Shown: positions 54,454 to 61,823 of the stretch, piece by piece
Layout: every line of letters starts with the position of its first letter
Numbering within the stretch: the first letter of the stretch is position 1
Source of the DNA: Microbacterium tenebrionis
GTDB lineage: Bacteria; Actinomycetota; Actinomycetes; Actinomycetales; Microbacteriaceae
Direction: 5' to 3'
NCBI RefSeq assembly: GCF_903645325.1
Contig: NZ_CAHJXQ010000008.1
Coordinates: 41,572-105,571, forward strand
Length of the DNA: 64,000 bases
Made by a program: the position numbers and the translations under genes
Notes under the pieces: generated by a model
Seen by the model: the letters and a program-made list of their open reading frames with translations, nothing else
Databases searched by the model: none
What the model was told of the DNA's origin: nothing

Positions 54454-54719
54454 ACGGACTCATGATCGCGATCATCGTCATCTTCGGCATCGCCGCCGTG
54501 CTGACCGTCGTCCGCATCATCCGCGGCCCGTCTATCCTCGACCGCGCCGTCGCGTCGGACGTGCTGCTGACCGAGGTGATGTGCGTGATCGGTGCGGAGA
54601 TGGCGATAGGCGGCCATACGCGCAGCATCCCCGTGCTGCTGATCATCGCCGCGGTCGGCGTCTTCGGATCGATCGCGGTCGCCCGCTACGTCGCACGGAG
54701 GGACAACACGACCTCATGA
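54450..54719 (+). CDS. mrpF: Na+/H+ antiporter subunit MrpF
   Basis: The 89-residue three-helix protein has VRIIRGPSILDRAVASDVL, the conserved MrpF loop, and VPVLLIIAAVGVFGSIAVARYV-like final helix. It is essential for assembly of the Mrp complex in other bacteria. Overlaps by 4 nt on both sides. Confidence 0.93.
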   Translation: MNGLMIAIIVIFGIAAVLTVVRIIRGPSILDRAVASDVLLTEVMCVIGAEMAIGGHTRSIPVLLIIAAVGVFGSIAVARYVARRDNTTS

Positions 54720-55105
54720 ACGTGCTCGGATTGGAGATCCCGGATGCCGTGATCGACACGACGGTGCTCGTGCTGATCCTGCTCGGCGCGCTGCTGTGCT
54801 TGTCGGCCGCGGTCGGACTGCTGCGCTTCCGCGCGGTGCCCTCGCGGCTGCATGCGGCGACCAAGCCGCAGGTGCTCGGCCTCTTGCTGATCTGCCTGGC
54901 CGTGGCGCTGTCGCAGCGGTCGGTCGGAGGCATCCTGCTCGGCCTCGCGCTGGTCGCGCCGATCGTGCTGATGCAGTTCGCGACCGCCCCGCTGTCGGCG
55001 CACATCGTCGGGCGGCAGGCCTATCGCAACGGCACCGAGGAGCAGCGCACGCTCGTCGTCGACGAGCTCGCTCAGTCGAAACAGACCCCGCCCGCCGCGG
55101 GCTGA
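54716..55105 (+). CDS. mrpG: Na+/H+ antiporter subunit MrpG
   Basis: The 129-residue three-helix protein has LILLGALLCLSAAVGLLRFRAVPSRLHAATKPQVLGLLLI, the conserved GLLRFPDxxxRLHAATK motif of MrpG (here FRAVPSRLHAATK), and an extended hydrophilic C-terminus. It is the last gene of the Mrp operon and is followed by palindromic repeat copy D. Confidence 0.93.
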   Translation: MNVLGLEIPDAVIDTTVLVLILLGALLCLSAAVGLLRFRAVPSRLHAATKPQVLGLLLICLAVALSQRSVGGILLGLALVAPIVLMQFATAPLSAHIVGRQAYRNGTEEQRTLVVDELAQSKQTPPAAG

Positions 55106-55154
55106 GGCCCGCGGTGCCTCCTGCGCGGCGCCTCCCGCCCGCGGCGCCTGCTGG

Positions 55155-55221
55155 CGAAACGGGGTTTGCTGCACGAGACGTGGGCCAGTGAGACGGGTCT
55201 CATGCTGCAAACCCCGTTTCG
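55155..55221. repeat. REP-like 67-bp palindrome, copy D
   Basis: It begins CGAAACGGGGTTTGCTGCAC and ends GCTGCAAACCCCGTTTCG. Same length and structure as the other copies. It lies between mrpG and the opposing hydrolase gene. Confidence 0.88.
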
Positions 55222-55246
55222 CGGCGCGGGAAAGATCCGGCGCGCG

Positions 55247-56011
55247 TCACAGCGACCCGGCGAACTCCGTGATCAGGTCGGCGGCGAGCTCGGCGTCGCT
55301 GAGCAGCGTCCCGTGCCCGTGGTCGGGGATCTCACGCAGCTCGGCGCGCCCCGGTACGAGGGAGACGATCTCGCGGCACCAGTCGACAGGGGCGAGCGGG
55401 TCGCGCTCGCCGCGCAGCACGAGCACGGGGCACTTCACCTTCGCGTACGCCTTCTCGGGCTCGTGCACCACGGTCGCGCGGATCTTCCTGATCAGGTGCG
55501 GTCCGCCGCGCAGATACTCGCGCGCGCCGCGCCACAGCACGATCGGACGCTCGCCGACCAGATCGCGCATGAGGTACGTCGCCTGCTCCCTGACGCTGCG
55601 CGATGCACTGTTCACGGTGGGACCGGCGAGCACCAGTCCGTCGACGAGGGATGAATGCCGCGACGCGAGCTCCGCGCCGATCTGGCTGCCCATCGAGTGG
55701 CCGATGACGACGGCGTCGGAGACATCGATGCTGCGCAGGAACGCCGCGATGAGATCGGCGTGCCGTGCCATGGTGAGCGTCCTGGCCGGCTCCGGTGCTT
55801 CGCCGAAACCGGGCAGATCGAGGGCGATGATGCGGCCCGGCAGGCGCTCGACGAAGTCGAGGTAGACGCTGCGTCCCATGCCGATGCCGTGGATCAGCAC
55901 GTAGGGTCTGGGGCCGCTGCCGAAATCCTCGGCGATCAGGGTCGCGCCGCCGTGCTCGAACTCGACGACGGATGCAGGGGTGCCTTCGGGAGCAAGCAGA
56001 CGTTCTGGCAC
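55247..56011 (-). CDS. Alpha/beta-fold hydrolase
   Basis: The 254-residue hydrolase has the oxyanion motif YVLIHGIGMG (about 33), nucleophile elbow VVIGHSMGSQIG (Ser near 104), acid in LRGERDPLAPVDW (about 205) and His in IPDHGHGTLLSD (about 232). The substrate is unknown; this is a generic esterase/lipase-like class. The GTG at 56011 was used because upstream codons are not conserved. It is divergent from the GntR-type regulator gene. Confidence 0.88.
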   Translation of the reverse strand: MPERLLAPEGTPASVVEFEHGGATLIAEDFGSGPRPYVLIHGIGMGRSVYLDFVERLPGRIIALDLPGFGEAPEPARTLTMARHADLIAAFLRSIDVSDAVVIGHSMGSQIGAELASRHSSLVDGLVLAGPTVNSASRSVREQATYLMRDLVGERPIVLWRGAREYLRGGPHLIRKIRATVVHEPEKAYAKVKCPVLVLRGERDPLAPVDWCREIVSLVPGRAELREIPDHGHGTLLSDAELAADLITEFAGSL

Positions 56012-56119
56012 CGTTCGAGCATAATCCAGCGCGGTCAGGCATCGGACGGCGTCGTCGTGGACAATGGTTGTCTGGCGTCGTGCACGATAAGCGGCGCACC
56101 GAGAACGGGAAGGATGCCG

Positions 56120-56881
56120 ATGGCCGTACAGCCTCCGCGTGCTGCGACGCCGATGGTCCGCGTGCCGCGCCCGTCGACGGTCGACCTGATCACCGCAGAG
56201 CTCCGCAGCGCCATCTTCTCCGGTGCCCTCCCTGTGGGCAGCCCGATCGGCGAGGTCGAGATGGCGTCCCAGCTCGGAGTGAGCCGCAGTCCCCTGCGCG
56301 AGTCGATGCAGCGGCTGGTGCAGGAGCGGCTGCTGACGGCATCCCCCGGTCGCGGCATGAGGGTCAGCGAGATCGGGCCCGAGCGCGTCGCCGATGTCTA
56401 TGACGCACGCCTCGCCATCGAGGCTCAGGCGGCCAGGCTCATCATCAAGGCCGGCGCCGAGTCCGTCCTGGACCGGCTCGAAGCCGCCTACGCGGCGCTC
56501 GTCGAGGTGAGCCAGGGTACGGATGCGCTCGCCATCAGCGACGCCGACCTCGAATTCCACCGGCTGCTCGTCGACGTGGCGGGCAGCGACCGTCTCGGGC
56601 TGTACATGTCGACTCTCGTCATCGAGACCCGCATCGCCGGACTCAGCGGCGACGGCGACGGCTACACCGCCCGCCGCTCGATCTCGGAGACCTATCGTCA
56701 GCTGCTCGACGCGCTCGCCGCCGGTGACGCGTTCGAGGCCTTCACGGCTCTCGAACGCCAGTTCGCCGAAGCCGTCGCACGGCACACCGGTCAGGCCGGC
56801 GACGTCGACACCGTCGAGACTCCGGTGACCGAGGCGATCGCGGTGATCACCCCGATCGAGGTCGTCGACGACGAGGGCTGA
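56120..56881 (+). CDS. GntR-family transcriptional regulator (FadR/FCD type)
   Basis: The 253-residue regulator has an N-terminal winged helix (AELRSAIFSGALPVGSPIGEVEMASQLGVSRSPLRESMQRLVQERLL) and a C-terminal all-helical FCD domain with metal-ligand-like residues (VADVYDARLAIE, DADLEFHRLLVDVAGSDRL). The ATG at 56120 has GGGAAGG at good spacing; ATG 56114 is too close to it. The effector is unknown. It ends one base before the opposing acylase gene. Confidence 0.9.
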   Translation: MAVQPPRAATPMVRVPRPSTVDLITAELRSAIFSGALPVGSPIGEVEMASQLGVSRSPLRESMQRLVQERLLTASPGRGMRVSEIGPERVADVYDARLAIEAQAARLIIKAGAESVLDRLEAAYAALVEVSQGTDALAISDADLEFHRLLVDVAGSDRLGLYMSTLVIETRIAGLSGDGDGYTARRSISETYRQLLDALAAGDAFEAFTALERQFAEAVARHTGQAGDVDTVETPVTEAIAVITPIEVVDDEG

Positions 56882-59530
56882 TCAGCCCTTCGGCGCCAGC
56901 ACCAGCGTGTCGACGGTCGCCTCGTCGACGGCATCCGGCGTGTAGGCCCACACCGTCTGGAGGCCGCGCGACCAGTTCTCGGTCTGATCCGTGTAGTGCG
57001 CGTGGAACGCGTGCCCGGATGCTCCGGTCAGATGATTCCACGACGAGGCATCGAAGTCGGACAGATCGATGACCATGCGCATCGACGGCACGGTCGTCGT
57101 CTCGTACGACTGGCCGATGTCCCATCCCGTCGCGTTGACCACCGACGCGCCTCCGCCGACGGGGTAGGGGCCGCGGTTGAACAGCGCCTCGATCGGCGCG
57201 ATGCCCGAGGAGCCCAGGGTGTCGCTGCGCAGGGTGATGGCGTGCAGGCTCCCCCAGTTCCACCGCGAGGTGACGTCGCCCTGCAGGGCGACCAGCTCGT
57301 CGTAGGCCTCCTCGGCCGACAGCGCGAGCATCTCGTCCATGCCGCTCGCGCCGATCGCGTCGTTGGACCAGAGCGGATCGGACGGGTCGTCGAGCATGCC
57401 GTCGACGACGGTGAACAGGCGGCCCTGACCGCCGATGGGCAGCGGCTCCTCGCGCTCGGCGAACAGGTTCGTCACGAGGTGCGACCAGAGCACATTCGCA
57501 TAGGCGGCCGCCGCCGAATCGGCGTTGTTCTGCGCATCCCAGGTGCGCAGCAGGTCGACCGCCTCCTGCGGGCCGGCGCCGTCGACGGCGACGTCGCCCA
57601 TGACGGTGGCGAGCTTCTTGCCGATCCACATCTCGTTGTCGTTCTGGATCGCGCGCATGTCCGCGCTCGTGAGGGGAGCTGCGGCCGCCTTGCGCTCGAT
57701 GAGGTGGGCGATGCGCGCGGCCCGGTACCCGTAGTCCCAGTCCCGGGAGAGGAAGTGGTCGTAGTCGTCGGTGACGATCGCATTGTTCGCCGTGACGATG
57801 TATCCCGAACTCGGGTTGTACGACACGGGCAGCTCCTCGAACGGGATGAACCCCGTCCAGTCATACGAGCTGTCCCAGCCCGGCTGCGGTAGCCAGCCGT
57901 CGCCGGCACCGCGGATCGGCAGACGCCCCGGCGCCTGGTACCCGATGTTGCCCTCGACGTCGGCATAGATCAGGTTCTGCGCCGGGACGTCGAACAGGGA
58001 CGCCGCATGGCGGAAGCCGTCGAAGTCCTTCGCGGTGTTCAGCGCGAACAGCGCTTGTGCCGTCGTCCCGGCGTCGAGTGCCGTCCAGCGCAGGCTCACG
58101 GCGTACTCACCGCTCATGCCGCTCGCGGCATCCGTCTCGCCCTGGCTGAGGCCCGACCCGTCGGCTGCGACGAGGCCGTCGGCGACCGAGGTGAAGTCGT
58201 CGGTGAGGCCCGACACGATCGGACCGTGCACGGTCGAGCGGATCGTCAGTGGGATGTCGTCGCCGCCCGCGACCTTCACGGTCTCTTCGCGCACATCGAG
58301 CGGCACCAGCTCACCGTCGCGCCAGTACTGGTCGCCGTCGATCTTCTCGACATACAGATCGGCGACGTCGGTGGTCAGGTTCGTGAAGCCCCAGGCGACC
58401 TGCTCGTTGTGGCCGATCACGATGCCGGGCAGGCCCGAGAATGAGAATCCGCTGACGTCGAACGGGCACTCGTCACTGACGGTCGAGCACCGCAGCTGCA
58501 CCTGATACCAGACGCTGGGCACGGCTGCGCCGAGGTGCGGGTCGTTGGCGAGCAGCGGCATCCCCGTCGCGGTCAGTGCACCCGATACGACCCACGAGTT
58601 CGAGCCGATCCCCTCACCGGCATCACCGAGGAGCATGCCGGCCGCTTCGATGACGTTGTCGGCCTGCTGCCATTCGACGGTGGTGATGGCGCTCTGGCCA
58701 CCCGCGTCGTCGCCTCCGTCGTCGTAGGAAGCAGCATCGGCATCCGTGCCCGATCCGACCTCGGGGACGGTCGAGATCTTCGGCACGATGACCGGGTTCT
58801 CATCGAACGGATACGACGGATAAAGCTGTTCGAGCATCGCCATGCTGTCGGCCGGTGCCTCGGGATCTCCTGTCTCGGCGACGAGCAGCGCCCGCTCGGT
58901 CTCGTCCTCGATGTTGGTGCGGAGGTCCCAGGCCATCGCCTTCAACCATGCGACGGAGTCGGCGGGCTCCCACGGCTCGATCTCGTACTCGGGGTTCTGT
59001 ATGCCGAGGACGGCATATTCAAGGGATGCCTCGGCGCCGTCGTGCTCGGCGAGGTAGGCGTTCACACCGTCCGCGTACGCCTGGTAATAGGCGCGGGTCG
59101 TGTCGTCGAGGGCCTCGACCTCCTGCTCGGCGACGTCGCGCCAGCCGAGGGTGCGCAGGAACATGTCGGTACCGGCCTGCGACTCCCCGAACATCTCGGC
59201 GACGCGCCCGCTGGTGACGTGGCGGCGGAAGTCCATCTCGAAGAAGCGGTCCTGCGCGTGCACGTAGCCCTGCGCGTAGAACAGGTCGTGCGAGGAGTCG
59301 GCCGTGATGGTGGGCACGCCGAGCGCGTCGCGCTGCACGACGACCTCGGACTGCAGCCCGTCGACCTGCAGCTCGCCGGCGGTCTGCGGGAAGGAGCGCT
59401 GGATCGTCCAGACCACGAAGAACGCGGCGGCGACCGCGACGACGAGGAGGGCGGCGACGACGAGGAACGCGATCCTCCCGATCTTCGCACCGAGATGACG
59501 GGGGGCGGGCTCGGCGGGTTCAGTCGTCAT
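56882..59530 (-). CDS. Penicillin acylase family N-terminal nucleophile hydrolase
   Basis: The 882-residue membrane-anchored enzyme has a helix at about 18-45 (IAFLVVAALLVVAVAAAFFVVWTI). An alpha chain contains DALGVPTITADSSHDLFYAQGYVHAQDRFFEMDFRR. The precursor is probably cut before the Ser in EGIGSNSWVVSG (about residue 297), which becomes the catalytic N-terminus. FGFTNLTTDVADLY-like GFTNLTTDVADLYVEK and NPSSGYIVTANN are beta-chain motifs. It cleaves amides; acyl-homoserine lactones or cell-wall amides are possible substrates. It stands alone, tail-to-tail with the GntR-type gene. Confidence 0.92.
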   Translation of the reverse strand: MTTEPAEPAPRHLGAKIGRIAFLVVAALLVVAVAAAFFVVWTIQRSFPQTAGELQVDGLQSEVVVQRDALGVPTITADSSHDLFYAQGYVHAQDRFFEMDFRRHVTSGRVAEMFGESQAGTDMFLRTLGWRDVAEQEVEALDDTTRAYYQAYADGVNAYLAEHDGAEASLEYAVLGIQNPEYEIEPWEPADSVAWLKAMAWDLRTNIEDETERALLVAETGDPEAPADSMAMLEQLYPSYPFDENPVIVPKISTVPEVGSGTDADAASYDDGGDDAGGQSAITTVEWQQADNVIEAAGMLLGDAGEGIGSNSWVVSGALTATGMPLLANDPHLGAAVPSVWYQVQLRCSTVSDECPFDVSGFSFSGLPGIVIGHNEQVAWGFTNLTTDVADLYVEKIDGDQYWRDGELVPLDVREETVKVAGGDDIPLTIRSTVHGPIVSGLTDDFTSVADGLVAADGSGLSQGETDAASGMSGEYAVSLRWTALDAGTTAQALFALNTAKDFDGFRHAASLFDVPAQNLIYADVEGNIGYQAPGRLPIRGAGDGWLPQPGWDSSYDWTGFIPFEELPVSYNPSSGYIVTANNAIVTDDYDHFLSRDWDYGYRAARIAHLIERKAAAAPLTSADMRAIQNDNEMWIGKKLATVMGDVAVDGAGPQEAVDLLRTWDAQNNADSAAAAYANVLWSHLVTNLFAEREEPLPIGGQGRLFTVVDGMLDDPSDPLWSNDAIGASGMDEMLALSAEEAYDELVALQGDVTSRWNWGSLHAITLRSDTLGSSGIAPIEALFNRGPYPVGGGASVVNATGWDIGQSYETTTVPSMRMVIDLSDFDASSWNHLTGASGHAFHAHYTDQTENWSRGLQTVWAYTPDAVDEATVDTLVLAPKG

Positions 59531-59639
59531 CGCACAGCTTTCAGGGTCGATCGCGGGATTCGAACCTGCCGAACCCCGGGCGCGCTTCGGGGACGCGCGT
59601 TGGAAGCCTATCCGAATGCGTGTGCGTCGTGCGGAGTGC

Positions 59640-61823
59640 TCACATGAGCTTGGTGGATTCCAGAGCGCGCAGCAGCTTCCGGTTGAAGCCTATGAGCGGC
59701 AGACGCAGCACCAGACCGAGCAGAAGCGCGGGCACGGCGAATGCAGCCAACCAGCCCAGCGAGACCCAGTAGTCGTTCTGGTAGATGCCCGCGATGGCGG
59801 AGCGCATCGCGCTCACAGCATGAGTGGCAGGCAGGAACGGACTGACGTTCTGGAACCATTGCGGAAGCACCTGCAGAGGGTAGGCGCCGCCGGAGCTGGA
59901 GATCTGCATCACCAGCAGCAGCACCGCAAGTGCCTTCCCGGCGTTGCCGAAGGTCACCACCAGCGTGTAGATGATCAGAGTGAACACCAGCGAGCTCACC
60001 CATCCGGCGAGGATGAGCAGGAACGGATGCTCCGGCTGCACCTGCGTGAACAGCACGCTGCCGAGACTGACGAGCGTGCTCTGCAGGAAGGCGACGAGCG
60101 CGAAGATACCGAACCGTCCGAGATAGGTCTCGGCGGGGGAGAGGTCGGGAAGTCCGGTTGATCCGTCCCGGGGCGGGTCGACGCGGATCGCGACCGAGGT
60201 GAGCAGCGCTCCGACCCAGAGGGCGAGCACGGTGTAGAGCGGCGTCATGGCGGCGCCGAAGCTCACGACCGAGTACACCGGTATGCGGGTCAGCTCGACC
60301 GGCTCGGCGAGGTGCATCGCGAGCGCTCGCGGGTCTGCGCCGATCACGTCGGTCAGCTCACTGAGATCGCCCGTGTCGATCGCGGTGGTCAGCGCCGCGC
60401 TGAGCTGCGCGAAGCGGTCGGCGGTGTCGGTGAGCGAATCCGAGATGCCGGTGGTCAGCTTCTGGGCATCCGCCAGGGCCGAACCGGTCGACGACGAGCC
60501 GGTGAGCGAGTTCGCGGCCGATGTCAGGTCGCCTGAGATCGAGTCGATTCCGCCGCCGATGCTCGAGAGCGTCGACGCGAGCGCGTCGAGCTTAGGCTGC
60601 AGACCGTCGGTGTAAGAGATCCGCGCATCGTCGACGGCGGCCTTCGCCTGAGCGGTGAGCTTCTTGATCTCGTCGCGGGTCGCCTGGCTCGACTCGCTCG
60701 AATCCATCACCTGGGAGGCGGCCTCGTCCAGGCGATCCTGCAGCGCCTGCTGACGGGCGATGGCGGCGTCGATGCGCGACACCGAGGCATCGAAGGCGTC
60801 GAGCAGGCTCTCGGGCAGCTGCGGACGCACATCGTTCACGAGTCCGTCGCGCAATTCCTGCTGCTGGTCGATCTGCACCTGCACCCGGTCGGCGAGGGAG
60901 CCGATGGTGCCGGCGGCGCTCGCCGACTGCGAGTCCATCGCGGCGTAGACCTCGTCGATGCTGTCTGACACGCCCTGGTAGCCGGCGGAGGTCTGGGCCA
61001 GGGCGTCGCCGAGCGCAGAGGTCGACGACGAGAGCACCTTCTTCAGTGACGCGGCCGCGTCCTTCCCGCCGCCGAGCGCCCCTCCTGCGTCTCGCAGAGC
61101 GTCGCCGGATCCGGTGATGAGACCCGAGGCGCTGTCGACCAGCGGCCTGCTCGACGCGATCAGCGAGCCGAACATGTCTGCGGTCGACGCCCCTGCGCGC
61201 AGCTGAGCCGCGACCGAGTCGACACGCGCCTGCAGTTTCGACAGCGCGGCCTGGGTGTCGGCGTCGTCGAGGTAGTCGGAGAGAGAGGTGAGGATGTTCA
61301 TGCCCGCCTCGCCGAGAGTCTCGGTGAACACCTCGTTGATGCTCGTCGACACCTCGCTCGCGCCCCGGTCGGTGACCTTCGGCGCGAGGGCGTTCTTCTT
61401 CTCGTTGAGGTAGTAGTCGATGCGCGTTCGGTCGGCGCCACTCGTGTAGAAGGTCATCATGTCGGCGCTGAAGGTCGGCGGAAGCACGATCGCGGCGTAG
61501 TACTCGCCCGAGCGGGTGCCGTCGACAGCGTCCTCTTCGGTGGTGATGACCCAGTTCAGATCGTCGTTGGCGCGCAGCGCCGACACGACCTGCTCGCCGA
61601 CGTTGAGCCGGATCGGCACGAGATCGCTCTGATATCCGTCGTCCGTGTTCGCGACGGCCACGGTCAGGTTGCGGGCGTTGTCGAACGGGTTCCAGCTGGC
61701 GATGACGTTGAACCAGGTGAACAGCGATGGGATGACGACGAGCCCGAACAGCACGATGATGGCCATGACGCTGCTGGTCGCGCGGCGGATATCGTGGCGC
61801 ATGACGGCGATGACGTGGCTCAC
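59640..61823 (-). CDS. YhgE/Pip-type membrane protein
   Basis: The 727-residue protein has an N-terminal helix (SSVMAIIVLFGLVVIPSLFTWFNVIASWNPFDNARNLTVAVANTDDG), the YhgE/Pip signature. A long extracytoplasmic coiled-coil region with many Ser/Ala/Asp heptads spans about 180-500. Five to six ABC-2-like helices (about 515-720) follow. Family members include phage-receptor-like proteins and putative exporters related to type VII ESAT-6 accessory proteins. The GTG at 61823 has GGAGGG 5-10 nt upstream, inside the end of the preceding homologous gene, with which it overlaps as GTGA. Confidence 0.88.
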   Translation of the reverse strand: MSHVIAVMRHDIRRATSSVMAIIVLFGLVVIPSLFTWFNVIASWNPFDNARNLTVAVANTDDGYQSDLVPIRLNVGEQVVSALRANDDLNWVITTEEDAVDGTRSGEYYAAIVLPPTFSADMMTFYTSGADRTRIDYYLNEKKNALAPKVTDRGASEVSTSINEVFTETLGEAGMNILTSLSDYLDDADTQAALSKLQARVDSVAAQLRAGASTADMFGSLIASSRPLVDSASGLITGSGDALRDAGGALGGGKDAAASLKKVLSSSTSALGDALAQTSAGYQGVSDSIDEVYAAMDSQSASAAGTIGSLADRVQVQIDQQQELRDGLVNDVRPQLPESLLDAFDASVSRIDAAIARQQALQDRLDEAASQVMDSSESSQATRDEIKKLTAQAKAAVDDARISYTDGLQPKLDALASTLSSIGGGIDSISGDLTSAANSLTGSSSTGSALADAQKLTTGISDSLTDTADRFAQLSAALTTAIDTGDLSELTDVIGADPRALAMHLAEPVELTRIPVYSVVSFGAAMTPLYTVLALWVGALLTSVAIRVDPPRDGSTGLPDLSPAETYLGRFGIFALVAFLQSTLVSLGSVLFTQVQPEHPFLLILAGWVSSLVFTLIIYTLVVTFGNAGKALAVLLLVMQISSSGGAYPLQVLPQWFQNVSPFLPATHAVSAMRSAIAGIYQNDYWVSLGWLAAFAVPALLLGLVLRLPLIGFNRKLLRALESTKLM

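Noticed and set aside
59540..59580. T-arm-like sequence GGTTCGAATCCC on the minus strand upstream of the acylase gene, suggestive of a tRNA
   Set aside because: The T stem has a mismatch, and no acceptor, D or anticodon arm of the right spacing could be found. It is probably chance or a small fragment.
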